A DNA stretch of 64,000 nucleotides from Bradyrhizobium iriomotense (GTDB taxonomy: Bacteria > Pseudomonadota > Alphaproteobacteria > Rhizobiales > Xanthobacteraceae): the NCBI RefSeq assembly GCF_030160715.1, contig NZ_BSOW01000023.1:62001-126000 (forward strand), written 5' to 3'. The translations under genes and the position numbers were made by a program. How positions within the stretch are numbered: position 1 is the first letter of the stretch; every line of letters begins with the position of its first letter. Shown piece after piece: positions 27,926 to 36,935 of this stretch. Below the pieces are notes generated by a model that was not told where the DNA came from, did not search any database, and saw only the letters and a program-made list of their open reading frames with translations.

Positions 27926-28846
27926 TCAGCCTCCGAGCAAAAGTCCTTCAACTTCAATGCGTTGCGGGGCGGCGAGGCCACCACCAAAGCGGGTGCATTT
28001 CAGCGCGGCCGCGGCCGCGGCGAATCGCAGCGCCTCCCGCGCATCCCGGCCTTCGGCGAGGCGAAGCGTGAAGGCGCCATGGAAGACATCGCCCGCGCCG
28101 AGCGTATCCACGGCATGGACCGGAAAGGCCGCCGTCTCCTCCAGCTCGCCCCTCTCATTCAGCCAGATCGTGCCGCGCGGGCCGCGGGTGGCGGCGAGGA
28201 ACGCCGGCGTCAGCCTCGCGATCGTCTTCAGCGCCCCACCGTCGTCGGCGACGCCAGCCGTCTCCTGCAGCTGCTCGCTGGCGAACAGGACGTGCGAGGC
28301 GGCCGCGAGCAGGCCATCGCCTCCCGACATCGCGCGGTCGACGCCGACGATGACGGGAATGCCGCGGCGTCGCGCCTCGGCGCAGAGGGGAAGGGCGAAC
28401 TCGGCGCAGCGGCTCTCGACCAAAATCGCGTCGCAATCGCCGAGCAGCACGTCGGCGTCCGGCAGCTTCACCGTCCACAGCGCGGGATCGCGATAGATCA
28501 CGAGCGTGCGCTCGCCACTCGCGTCGATCATGATCGCCGAGACCGGCGTCGTCAGGCCCGGCATGCGCACGACGTGCCTGACGTCGATGCCCTCCTGCGC
28601 CATGCGTTCGAGGATGAAGCCGCTCGAACTCTCCTGCGCATCGCCCATCGGCCCGACCAGCGCAGCGCGGCCGCCGAGCCGCGCGATAGCGATCGCGGCG
28701 TTGAGCGCGTTGCCGCCGCAGATCTCCTCCAGATGCGTGGCGTTCGCCTTGCTACCGTGTTCGGGCACGCCGTCCACGCGGAAGGTGAGGTCGCGCACGG
28801 GGATGCCGATGCAGAGGACGCGCGGCGCGATCGTTTTGGCGGACAT
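27926..28846 (-). CDS. PfkB/ribokinase family carbohydrate kinase
   Basis: 306 residues. The sugar-binding N-terminal motif is GGNALNAAIAIARLGGRAAL, and the PfkB signature with the catalytic Asp is DTLGAGDVFHGAF. The family phosphorylates sugars or nucleosides in the cytoplasm; this member resembles ketohexokinase/sulfofructose-kinase-like proteins, but the substrate cannot be fixed. It starts 12 bases after the nudC stop, so both are probably one transcript. Confidence 0.88.
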   Translation of the reverse strand: MSAKTIAPRVLCIGIPVRDLTFRVDGVPEHGSKANATHLEEICGGNALNAAIAIARLGGRAALVGPMGDAQESSSGFILERMAQEGIDVRHVVRMPGLTTPVSAIMIDASGERTLVIYRDPALWTVKLPDADVLLGDCDAILVESRCAEFALPLCAEARRRGIPVIVGVDRAMSGGDGLLAAASHVLFASEQLQETAGVADDGGALKTIARLTPAFLAATRGPRGTIWLNERGELEETAAFPVHAVDTLGAGDVFHGAFTLRLAEGRDAREALRFAAAAAALKCTRFGGGLAAPQRIEVEGLLLGG

Positions 28847-28858
28847 CGGCCGGCGCCG

Positions 28859-29803
28859 CTATGCGCCGTCCTTGCCCTGCAACCAGCGGCCGACCAGATG
28901 ATGGGCGATGGCGAAGGGGTGCGGACCGGCAAGCCCGTCCGGATGCGTCCGCGTCAGCATCAGCCGCGCTTCGTCGCGGCTGAACCAGCGGGCGTCCTCC
29001 AGCTCCGAGCGGTCGACGGTGATCTCATCGGTCAGTGCCCGCGCGCTACAGCCGATCATCAGGGACGACGGATAGGGCCAGGGCTGGGTCATGTAGTACT
29101 GTACATCGGTGCAGCGGATGCCGGATTCCTCGAAGATCTCGCGGCGCACCGCGTCCTCGATGGTCTCGGCCGCCTCGACGAAGCCGGCGAGGCAGGAATA
29201 CATGCCCGGCGGAAACTGCTTCTGGCGGCCGAGCAGGCAGTTGTCGCCGGAGGCGACCAGCATGATCACGACCGGGTCGGTGCGCGGAAAATGCTCGGCC
29301 TTGCAGGCAGGACACTCGCGCTTCCAGCCGCCTTCCTTCATCGCGCTGCGCGCACCGCAATTGGCGCAATAGCCGTGGCGCTGATGCCAGGTGACCATCG
29401 ATTTCGCCATCGCGATCGCGGACAGCTCCTGCGGCGGGATGGCGCCCTGCATGGCCATGCCGCGCAATTCGGTCACGCTATAGTCCCCACCGCCGATCAG
29501 CACTTCAGCCGCGGCCTGCGGCATGCCCATGCCGAACACCGCTGCACCATCGCGCAAGCCTAGGAAGATCGTGCCGGGATTGGCACCGCATTTGGTGGCT
29601 TCGTCGATCGAGAGCAGGGCGCGGACGCGCTCGCCCTCGCGCTTCACCAGGAGCGAGTCGCGGTAGATTACATAAGCGCGCGACGAGGCGTTTTGTTCGA
29701 GTGCGAACAGCTTTTCGTCATTGAGGCGCAGATGCGCCGCGCGGTCGAGGACGTTGCTGACAAAGGCCGGCTGGCCCAGCGGAAACGAGTCGAATGCTGA
29801 CAT
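28859..29803 (-). CDS. nudC: NAD(+) diphosphatase (NADH pyrophosphatase), NudC
   Basis: 314 residues. The N-terminal domain is followed by a zinc ribbon (GYCANCGAR ... RECPACKAEHFPR) and the Nudix box GFVEAAETIEDAVRREIFEE. The NADH-specific sequence QPWPYPSSLMIG lies downstream of the box. It splits NAD(H) to NMN(H) and AMP and also removes NAD caps from RNA. Starts at ATG 29803. Confidence 0.95.
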   Translation of the reverse strand: MSAFDSFPLGQPAFVSNVLDRAAHLRLNDEKLFALEQNASSRAYVIYRDSLLVKREGERVRALLSIDEATKCGANPGTIFLGLRDGAAVFGMGMPQAAAEVLIGGGDYSVTELRGMAMQGAIPPQELSAIAMAKSMVTWHQRHGYCANCGARSAMKEGGWKRECPACKAEHFPRTDPVVIMLVASGDNCLLGRQKQFPPGMYSCLAGFVEAAETIEDAVRREIFEESGIRCTDVQYYMTQPWPYPSSLMIGCSARALTDEITVDRSELEDARWFSRDEARLMLTRTHPDGLAGPHPFAIAHHLVGRWLQGKDGA

Positions 29804-29830
29804 TATTGTTCTTTCAACCCAATCGTTCTT

Positions 29831-30250
29831 TCAACCCAACCAGATCTTGCGACGAAGTGCGCTGATGAAATTCTGTACCTCCTCGGCATCGTGCGCCAAG
29901 GGCGGCATCACGCCCCAGACCGGGCGTGGCCAGGCCGCGTCGCTGGTCCGGCGCGCGATGATGTGCACGTGAAGCTGCGGCACGAGGTTGCCGAGCGCTG
30001 CGACGTTGAGCTTGTCGCATTTGGTGATCTCCTTCAGCGCACGGGAGACGCGCGTGATCTCGGTCATCAATTGCGCCTGCTGCACCTCGTCGAGATCGAT
30101 GATCTCGACCGCATCCGCGCGCCGCGGCACCAGCAACAGCCAGGGATAATGGGCGTCCTTGATGACCAGCACTTTCGACAACGGCAGGTCACCGATGTCG
30201 ATGGTGTCCTCTTTCAGGCGGGAGTGCAGCGACCAGGCGGGATCAGGCAT
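29831..30250 (-). CDS. HIT domain protein
   Basis: 139 residues from ATG 30250 (PDPAWSLHSRLKEDTIDIG). The frame is open far upstream, but that part crosses a repeat element and is not coding. The histidine-triad region reads LVPQLHVHIIARR: the first His of HxHxH is Gln, as in a known HIT branch, and the catalytic middle His is kept. Probably a nucleotide hydrolase or transferase of the Ap4A-hydrolase type. It ends 27 bases before nudC and is likely in the same operon. Confidence 0.85.
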   Translation of the reverse strand: MPDPAWSLHSRLKEDTIDIGDLPLSKVLVIKDAHYPWLLLVPRRADAVEIIDLDEVQQAQLMTEITRVSRALKEITKCDKLNVAALGNLVPQLHVHIIARRTSDAAWPRPVWGVMPPLAHDAEEVQNFISALRRKIWLG

Positions 30251-30378
30251 GAAGAATGTCCGGATGGCCCGACAGGCTCGGGCGGCGAGGGCGGGAACCC
30301 TGATTATCTGGCGCCGACCATACGATACCGATTCCCTTAGGGGAAGGATTGCGCTTTGCAGGGGCCGCATGCTCGATC

Positions 30379-30506
30379 GTCGTCCTGGACAAGCGAAGCG
30401 CAGATCCAGGACCCATATCCACAGGATTGCGTTTGGCGAAGACTCGGGGTTGCCAGCTCGCGCCGCAACTTTTCCCTTGGGTAATGGGTCGCGTTCGCCA
30501 GGACGA
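30379..30506. repeat. Family A palindromic element, diverged gene-less copy
   Basis: Arms GTCGTCCTGGACAAGCG and the inverse CGTTCGCCAGGACGAC flank an interior with CCACAGGATTGCGTTTGGCG. That interior is the same sub-terminal motif as the copy at 49867 and the gene-bearing element at 9323. Confidence 0.7.
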
Positions 30507-30521
30507 CGGTGAGATTGGGGA

Positions 30522-31649
30522 TCACCCCTCCGCCAGCACGCGCGCATTGGCGCGGACCGAGGCTTCGCTGACGCGGATGCCGAGGCCGGGGCCGTCGGGC
30601 ACGACGACATGGCCGTCGCGGTTGGGAATGCGCTCCTCCAGCACGTCCTCGGTCAGCACGTGATGCGGCATGTAGAATTCGCAGCCGAGCGAGATGCCGG
30701 GCGTTGCCGCGATGAGCTGCGTGCCGGCAGCTAGCCCGATGCCGCCTTCCCACAGCGTGCCGCCATAGCCGGGCAGGCCGGCGACATCGGCGATCGCCAT
30801 GATGGCTTGCGCCTCGAACAGGCCGCCGGCCTTCATCAGCTTGATGGACACGGCATCCGCGGCTTGCCGGCGCACCACCTCCATCATGTCGCGGCGATCG
30901 AAACAGCTCTCGTCGGCGAGAACAGGCGTTTCCAGCACTGAGGTCAGCTGTGCCATCACGTCGAGATATTTGCGCGGCACCGGCTGCTCGATGAAGGTCG
31001 GCGCAAACTGCTCGACGTCGCGCAAGATCTTGATGGCGCCGAACGGCGCCAGTGCCTGGTTGTAGTCGACGCGAAGGTCGACCTTGTCGCCGAACTCCTT
31101 GCGGATCGCCGCGAGGTGATCGAGGTCCTCGCGATGCGGCTTCACGCCGGTTTTGACCTTGTAGACGACGTTGCCGTCCGGAACCATTTTGCGCATGCGC
31201 TCGAGATCGGCGGCAAAATCCGGATCGGCGATCGAGAAGGAAAGGGGGATGGTGTCGCGCACGCGGCCGCCGAGCAGGTCGGCCACCGACAATCCCGCCG
31301 ATTTGCCGACGATGTCGAGCAGCGCCATCTCGATCGCGACCTTGGCTTCGGCATGCCCAACCAGCGCGCGGTCGAGCTCCGCCATCAGCGCGCGGATGCG
31401 GCGCACCGGCTTGCCGAGCAAGATCGGTCTCAGATAGATGTCGAGCGCGGAGAACGCCGCCTCCGGCGTTCCCGTGAACACCTCCCACGGCGCCGCCTCA
31501 CCCCAGCCGACCACGCCGTTATCAGCGGTGAGCTCGAGCAGCACGCGCTTCACCGTGCCCTTGACGTTGCCGACGCCCTGAAGGCGGGCCATCTTGATCG
31601 GGCTTTCGATCAGGAACAGGCGAAGCCGCTCGATCCTCGCTTCGGTCAT
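30522..31649 (-). CDS. Mandelate racemase/muconate lactonizing enzyme family protein (cycloisomerase-like)
   Basis: 375 residues, enolase superfamily. The N-terminal capping domain ends near residue 120. The barrel has the KxK pair VYKVKTG (Lys164/Lys166), metal ligands in RVDYNQ, FIEQPV and LADES, and the second base in SIKLMKAGG. This pattern fits the muconate-cycloisomerase subgroup (muconate, dipeptide epimerase or related). Its ATG overlaps the stop of the SDR gene (ATGA), placing it last in a transport-catabolism operon. The transported substrate is unknown. Confidence 0.88.
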   Translation of the reverse strand: MTEARIERLRLFLIESPIKMARLQGVGNVKGTVKRVLLELTADNGVVGWGEAAPWEVFTGTPEAAFSALDIYLRPILLGKPVRRIRALMAELDRALVGHAEAKVAIEMALLDIVGKSAGLSVADLLGGRVRDTIPLSFSIADPDFAADLERMRKMVPDGNVVYKVKTGVKPHREDLDHLAAIRKEFGDKVDLRVDYNQALAPFGAIKILRDVEQFAPTFIEQPVPRKYLDVMAQLTSVLETPVLADESCFDRRDMMEVVRRQAADAVSIKLMKAGGLFEAQAIMAIADVAGLPGYGGTLWEGGIGLAAGTQLIAATPGISLGCEFYMPHHVLTEDVLEERIPNRDGHVVVPDGPGLGIRVSEASVRANARVLAEG

Positions 31650-32401
31650 GTCAGGCCTCCATTGACGTGCCAGACCTGGCCGGTGACGTAGGACGCTTTC
31701 GGTGACGCGAGGAAGGCGATGATCTCGGCCACTTCCTCCGGGCGTCCGCGACGGCGCATCGGGATCAAGGCTTCCGTTGCGGCGATCTGCTCGGGCGATA
31801 GCCTGTTCTCGCTCGGCTTGTCCTTGACGATGAGACCGGGCGCAACCGCGTTGACGGTGATGCCGTCGCCGGCGAGCTCGACCGCGGTCAGCCGCACCAG
31901 GGCTTCCAGTGCGGCGCGGCTCGCGGCTGTCGCGGCGAACGGTGCAAATTCGGGCCGGATCGCATGCGCCACGAAGGAGGACACGGCGATGATCCGCGCC
32001 TCTCGCCCAGCCCGCAGCTGCGGAAGCGCGCCTTTGACGAAACGCGTGAAGGCGAGGGCAGATTCGTCCATTGCCTGCAGGAATTGATCTGCCGGCGTGC
32101 CGATCGCGCTGCCGCGGCGGGCGTGGCCGCCGACCAGGATCAATCCGTCAAGCCGGTCAAAATTGAGATGCGCAGTCGCGCACGCGAGCGTCACGGCTAC
32201 TTCATTGGCGAGATCGCCGAGGCATGTTGCAACGGCCGCACCGCGTGCTTCGGCATCCGCTACGGTCGCCTTAAGTCCGTCCTCGTTCGACCGGGTGTGC
32301 AGCACAAGCCCGATGCCGGGGGCCGCGAGCAGTTTTGCGGTGGCGCGGCCGATGCCGCTGGCGGCACCGGTGACGAGATAGACGCGATTGATTTCGGACA
32401 T
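31646..32401 (-). CDS. SDR-family oxidoreductase-like protein with altered catalytic residues
   Basis: 251 residues from ATG 32401. The Rossmann cofactor motif TGAASGIGRATAKLL and the SDR C-terminus YVTGQVWHVNGG are normal, as is the Ser of IIAVSSF. The YxxxK site, however, reads T158-AAS-R162 (FAATAASRAALEAL), so both the Tyr and the Lys are missing. Either it uses other residues or it is no longer a dehydrogenase. Start and stop overlap both neighbouring genes, so it is translated within the ABC/cycloisomerase operon. Confidence 0.85.
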   Translation of the reverse strand: MSEINRVYLVTGAASGIGRATAKLLAAPGIGLVLHTRSNEDGLKATVADAEARGAAVATCLGDLANEVAVTLACATAHLNFDRLDGLILVGGHARRGSAIGTPADQFLQAMDESALAFTRFVKGALPQLRAGREARIIAVSSFVAHAIRPEFAPFAATAASRAALEALVRLTAVELAGDGITVNAVAPGLIVKDKPSENRLSPEQIAATEALIPMRRRGRPEEVAEIIAFLASPKASYVTGQVWHVNGGLT

Positions 32402-33207
32402 CACGATGCCGTTGTCGCCGGCGGCAATGCGCCGGTGCGGTGGAAATGGCTGAGGAAGGCGCGCGTCGCGGCCTCGCGAGGGCTGTCGATCACCTGCCGC
32501 GCCGGGCCGTCCTCGACCACGACACCGTCGCGCATGAACACGACGCGGCCCGCGACCTCGCGGGCGAAGGCGATTTCATGTGTCACGATCACCATGGTCA
32601 TGCCTTCGGAGGCGAGCTGCTGCATCACGCCCAGCACCTCGCCGACGAGCTCGGGATCGAGCGCGGAGGTCGCTTCATCGAACAGCATGACGTCCGGCTC
32701 CATGGCGAGCGCCCGCGCGATCGCGACGCGCTGCTTCTGTCCGCCCGAGAGGGTCGCCGGATATTGATCGGCTTTTTCCAGAAGCCCGACTTTTGCCAAT
32801 TGCGCTCGCGCCAATTTTTCGGCGTCGGCCTTCGGCATGCGGCGCACCGTGACCGGTCCCTCCATGACGTTTTGCAGCGTCGTCATGTGCGGGAACAGGT
32901 TGAAGTGCTGGAACACCATGCCGGTGGTGGCGCGGAATCTTGCCAGCGTCTTCACATCCGGCAGCTTCGCGCCTTCACCGAACGCGAACCGCGTCTCGCC
33001 GACGCGGACGCTGCCGCCATTGGGCACGACCAGCAGATTGATGCAGCGGAGCAGTGTGGACTTACCCGAGCCCGATGGCCCGATCAGCGCGACCACGCCG
33101 CCTTTGGCGACACCGAGATTGATGTTCTTCAGCACCTCGTTGCTGCCGAAGCTTTTGCGCAAGCCGCGGATCTCGATCTTGCATATATCTTTGGACTGAT
33201 CGCTCAT
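32401..33207 (-). CDS. Amino-acid type ABC transporter ATP-binding protein
   Basis: 268 residues. Walker A GPSGSGKSTLLRCIN, signature LSGGQKQRVAIARAL, Walker B VMLFDEATSALDPE and the His-switch IVTHEIAFAREVA are all intact. It is of the polar amino-acid (GlnQ/HisP) class that powers the permease encoded just upstream. Its ATG overlaps the permease stop (33204-33207), and its own stop overlaps the SDR start. Confidence 0.93.
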   Translation of the reverse strand: MSDQSKDICKIEIRGLRKSFGSNEVLKNINLGVAKGGVVALIGPSGSGKSTLLRCINLLVVPNGGSVRVGETRFAFGEGAKLPDVKTLARFRATTGMVFQHFNLFPHMTTLQNVMEGPVTVRRMPKADAEKLARAQLAKVGLLEKADQYPATLSGGQKQRVAIARALAMEPDVMLFDEATSALDPELVGEVLGVMQQLASEGMTMVIVTHEIAFAREVAGRVVFMRDGVVVEDGPARQVIDSPREAATRAFLSHFHRTGALPPATTAS

Positions 33208-33866
33208 TCGCTGACCGCCAGACGCTTCTCGCCCCGCCGCACGATGATGGTCAGGGGAATGAGGATCGCCGCATAGGCGAGCGCCACCGCGGTGTAGGTC
33301 TCGAGCGGCCGGTAGCTGTCATGGGCGGCAACCTGGCTCTGATAGACGAGGTCGGGCACGGCGAGCACCGAGACCAGCGAGGTGTTCTTGAACTGGATGA
33401 TCGACTGGTTCATCAGCGCCGGGATCATGCGCTTGATCGCCTGCGGCAGGACGATGCGCCGCATGGTCTGGCGCGGCGTCATGCCGAGCGCGGCGCCCGC
33501 CTCCGACTGGCCGCTGTCGATCGAGACGATGCCACCGCGGATGATCTCCGAATAGAACGAGCCGCCATAGAGCGACAGTGCCAGCGCCGAAGCCGTGATC
33601 GGCGTCATCTCGACACCGGCGAGGATCGGCAGCGCGTAGTAGAACCAGATCAGCTGCACCAGGATCGGCGTGCAGCGGAACGCCTCGACGAAGGTCAGCG
33701 CAATGCCGCGCAGCCAGCCAAAGCGCGACAGCATCGCGAGCGCGGCGACGAGGCCGAAGACCAGCCCGAGCAGCACGATGACGATCGTGAAGCCGACGGT
33801 GACGCCGAGCCCGTTCAGGAAGAGCCAGCGATAGCCCCAGAGGATGCCGAAGTCCCACTGATACAT
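33204..33866 (-). CDS. Amino-acid type ABC transporter permease
   Basis: 220 residues with about five transmembrane segments. The HisM/GlnP-type signature includes VEAFRCTPILVQLIWFYYAL and the EAA loop QSEAGAALGMTPRQTMRRI. Only one permease gene is present, so it probably forms a homodimer. A repeat element (33883-34011) separates it from the binding-protein gene upstream. Confidence 0.93.
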   Translation of the reverse strand: MYQWDFGILWGYRWLFLNGLGVTVGFTIVIVLLGLVFGLVAALAMLSRFGWLRGIALTFVEAFRCTPILVQLIWFYYALPILAGVEMTPITASALALSLYGGSFYSEIIRGGIVSIDSGQSEAGAALGMTPRQTMRRIVLPQAIKRMIPALMNQSIIQFKNTSLVSVLAVPDLVYQSQVAAHDSYRPLETYTAVALAYAAILIPLTIIVRRGEKRLAVSE

Positions 33867-33882
33867 GCGTACTTTCTTGCTT

Positions 33883-34011
33883 CACCTCTCCCGCTTGCGG
33901 GAGAGGTCGCATTGCATCGAAGATGCAATGCGGGTGAGGGCTCTCTCCTCACGGGAATTCTCGATTGTGGAGACACCCTCACCCCGCCCCTCTCCCGCAA
34001 GCGGGAGAGGG
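33883..34011. repeat. CACCTCTCCCGCTTGCGGGA family inverted repeat
   Basis: CACCTCTCCCGCTTGCGGGA and the inverse CTCTCCCGCAAGCGGGAGAG flank an inner hairpin (GCATTGCATCGAAGATGCAA). It sits between the binding-protein and permease genes of one operon, so it may shape their relative expression. Confidence 0.8.
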
Positions 34012-34058
34012 AGTGGAGCGGAGTTTGCGGACCCAGTTCGGCGCAATCTCATCACGCC

Positions 34059-34919
34059 TTACAGCGAAACGCCCGGCGGAATGTCGGCCTCGGTCACGCC
34101 CACGAGCTCCATGTTGGTGAGGATCGCGGTGCGGATGAAGCCGAGGCCCTTGTTGAAGTCGATCCAGGTGTTGACGTAGTCGCGCCAGGTCTTGTCGGTC
34201 TCGCGGCGGAAGCCGGCGTTGGAGGTGGTGGCGAAGATCGGCGTCGGCAGCACAAACTGGCCGAGCGCGGGATTCTTCTTCAGCACCGTCAGCGACAGCA
34301 TCGTGATCAGGCACTGCGCGTCGACACGGCCGGTCTGGAGCGCGGCGGTGGCATCATCCGCCGTCTTCAGGCGCGAGATCTGCGCCTTCGGGATCAGGCG
34401 GCTGACGACCTGGTCGTGCGAGGAGCCCTGGTCGACGGCGATCTTGATGTCGGGCGAGTTCAGCTCGGCCCAGCTCTTCGGCTTGAAATCCTTCTTGGCG
34501 AGGAAGCCGAAGGCGTTGTTGAAGACGGGAATCGAGAAGTCGACCACCAGCGCACGCTTCGGGGTCGGGTTGAGGCCGAAGAAGATGTCGATCTTGTTCG
34601 ATTGCAGATCGAGCACCGAATTGCCCCAGGTCGTCTCGGTGATATCGAGCTCGGCTTCCATGTCGTCGGCGAGCGCCTTGGCGATGTCGATGTAAAAGCC
34701 CTTCCACTGGCCGCTGGCGAGGTCCTTCATGTAATAGGGCGCACCGCCATTGACCGCGCCGATCCGCATCTTCTTGGTGCGGCGGATGCGCGCGAAGGTG
34801 GATTCGCTGGGATCGGGGGCCGTCTGCGCCGCCGCCGGCGGAACGACCGCGCCTGCCGCCATTGCCGCGCCGACCGCGCCCAGCCCGAAAATTGATGCCA
34901 TGTCTCGGCGAGTGACCAT
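34059..34919 (-). CDS. ABC transporter substrate-binding protein (family 3, amino-acid type)
   Basis: 286 residues. The N-terminus VTRRDMASIFGLGAVGAAMA has a paired-arginine Tat-like signal ending at PPAAAQ. The mature part has the family 3 pattern MRIGAVNGGAPYYMKD, GFYIDIAKALADDMEAEL and IDIFFGLNPTPKRA. It is periplasmic and would deliver ligand to the permease downstream. The link to an enolase-superfamily enzyme suggests an unusual acid or amino-acid derivative. Confidence 0.92.
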   Translation of the reverse strand: MVTRRDMASIFGLGAVGAAMAAGAVVPPAAAQTAPDPSESTFARIRRTKKMRIGAVNGGAPYYMKDLASGQWKGFYIDIAKALADDMEAELDITETTWGNSVLDLQSNKIDIFFGLNPTPKRALVVDFSIPVFNNAFGFLAKKDFKPKSWAELNSPDIKIAVDQGSSHDQVVSRLIPKAQISRLKTADDATAALQTGRVDAQCLITMLSLTVLKKNPALGQFVLPTPIFATTSNAGFRRETDKTWRDYVNTWIDFNKGLGFIRTAILTNMELVGVTEADIPPGVSL

Positions 34920-35171
34920 TGCTCGATCTTCCTCTTCAATGCAGATCCTACAGGCCGCAATCGTATGTCAAATTCCGAGGGCCGGGCAACTCGCCTCATG
35001 CATTCCCGGAATGGATGTCGGACGAGCACCGCTTCGAATGAGCCGAATCCAGCTTGCGCAAGTCGGGGTCTCCCGTCGCGGTAGCCCGGTTGGGGCCGCA
35101 AACGACGGCATTCGGCCCAGCGTCCGAACGGGCGCGATGGGCCGGAGCATGCACCGTATGCCCGAGACGCG

Positions 35172-36935
35172 CTATGTCCCTCGAACGGTGCTCAAGAACC
35201 TGCCGACCTCATCCCTCAGGCGGGTGCTGTCGCCTGATAGCGACTGCGCGGCAGACAGGACCTGCGAGGAGGCAATACCGGTTTCGCTCGAGCTGCGCTG
35301 CACATCGACGATGTTGGATGACACCTGTTGCGTGCCCTCGGCAGCGTGTTGCACGTTGCGAGCGATTTCCTGCGTCGCGGCGCCTTGCTCCTCCACAGCC
35401 GCCGCGATGGTCGACGAGATTTCCGACAATTTTTCGATTGTGCCGCTGATCGTCTTGATCGCATCGACCGATACTTCGGTCGCCGATTGTATGCTTGTGA
35501 CTTGATGGCCGATCTCGCCGGTTGCCTTCGCCGTCTGCTCGGCGAGCGCCTTCACCTCTGATGCCACGACTGCAAATCCACGGCCGGCTTCGCCCGCACG
35601 AGCCGCTTCGATGGTCGCATTCAGTGCCAGCAGGTTGGTTTGGCCGGCGATCGTATTGATCAGTTCGACGACATCTCCAATGCGGGCCGCAGCTTTCGAC
35701 AACTCACTTACGCGTTCGGTCGTGGTGCGGGCCTGGCCGACGGCTTCGCCCGCCATGCGAGCCGATTCCTGGACTTGACGGCTGATCTCGTTGACGGAGG
35801 ACGACAGTTCCTCCGTCGCGCTGGCGACCGACTGTACGTTTGTCGACGCCTCTTCCGAAGCTGCCGCAACCCTCGTCGCCATTTCCTGGGCGTGATTCGC
35901 GCTCGACGTCAGTGTTCCGGCAGAAGCCTCGAGCTGAGTGGATGCCGTCGACACCGTGTTGACGATGCCGCCGACAGCTCTTTCGAACTCGTCGGCGAGC
36001 TTGATCATGTCGGTTTTCCGCCGTTCGGCGGCAATGCGGTCCTGTGCGGCCTTGGTTTCCGCCTCCTCGCGTGCCTTTTGCGCCGAGATGACCTTGAATT
36101 TCTCGACCGCGTTGGCAACGTCACCGACCTCGTCCTTCCGGCCGAGACCAGGCAGCGCGACTGAGAGATTGCCTCCGGCGAGCTCGTTCATCGCCTCGGC
36201 GAGGGCGCGGGTCGGCCTGGCAATCGTAAAGAACGAAAGAAAAGCGGCGCCGACCAACACCAGTGCGACCACAAGACCAATGATGAGGGACTCCCGCTCG
36301 GCCGCCCTCATTTCCTCCCTCGACTTCGCGTTCTCCGCTTCCGCCCGACGTTTGGCGAAATCGGCAATCTGGTCGGCAAGTCCGGCCATCTCATTCGCGA
36401 TTGGTAACACTACATCTCCAGCAACGCGCTTGATCTCGGCTTCGAGCTTGGCAGTGTGTGTTACCGCCTCGGCGGGGATTTCGTTCCCCGTTGCTCGCTT
36501 GTCGGCAAATTGGATCGCTTCGGTTCGAAGCTTGATGATCTCGTCGACTTTACGAACGTAGTCCTTGGCGAGCGACGCCAGTCTTGACATTCTCTCGCGG
36601 TTTTCCGCCGAATCCGAGAGTTGCAGCATCTCATCGGTGAAGCCGAGTGCGGACTTCTGGCGCGCGGCAAGAAAGTCTTGAGCTTTGCGCGCCTCCTCCA
36701 TGCTGACGGCGAGCCGGATGTCGCGCAAGGCGACCTGCATTCCGCGGACGGAGGACTTTGCGTCGCTGCTGGCCTTCGCGACAGCCTGCTGGGTCGCCAG
36801 GGATTCGGCGACCGCGAGAACAGTCGCGTTGCTACCCATCTGGGCCAAGATCATGCCTGCGACGAGCAAGACACCGAGCACAGAGGTCAAAGCAAGTTTG
36901 GTTCCAATTCTCATGTTCTCAATCATCCGCATCAT
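35172..36935 (-). CDS. Methyl-accepting chemotaxis protein with periplasmic helical sensor
   Basis: 587 residues from ATG 36935 with GGAGGAG just upstream. TM1 is at about 12-31. A helical-bundle periplasmic domain follows to about 215, then TM2 (SLIIGLVVALVLVGAAFLS), HAMP (RPTRALAEAMNELAGGNLSV) and the cytoplasmic signalling domain with TNLLALNATIEAARAGEAGR. The ligand is unknown. No che genes lie nearby, so it feeds a distant array. Its C-terminus is complete, unlike the other receptor. Confidence 0.94.
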   Translation of the reverse strand: MMRMIENMRIGTKLALTSVLGVLLVAGMILAQMGSNATVLAVAESLATQQAVAKASSDAKSSVRGMQVALRDIRLAVSMEEARKAQDFLAARQKSALGFTDEMLQLSDSAENRERMSRLASLAKDYVRKVDEIIKLRTEAIQFADKRATGNEIPAEAVTHTAKLEAEIKRVAGDVVLPIANEMAGLADQIADFAKRRAEAENAKSREEMRAAERESLIIGLVVALVLVGAAFLSFFTIARPTRALAEAMNELAGGNLSVALPGLGRKDEVGDVANAVEKFKVISAQKAREEAETKAAQDRIAAERRKTDMIKLADEFERAVGGIVNTVSTASTQLEASAGTLTSSANHAQEMATRVAAASEEASTNVQSVASATEELSSSVNEISRQVQESARMAGEAVGQARTTTERVSELSKAAARIGDVVELINTIAGQTNLLALNATIEAARAGEAGRGFAVVASEVKALAEQTAKATGEIGHQVTSIQSATEVSVDAIKTISGTIEKLSEISSTIAAAVEEQGAATQEIARNVQHAAEGTQQVSSNIVDVQRSSSETGIASSQVLSAAQSLSGDSTRLRDEVGRFLSTVRGT

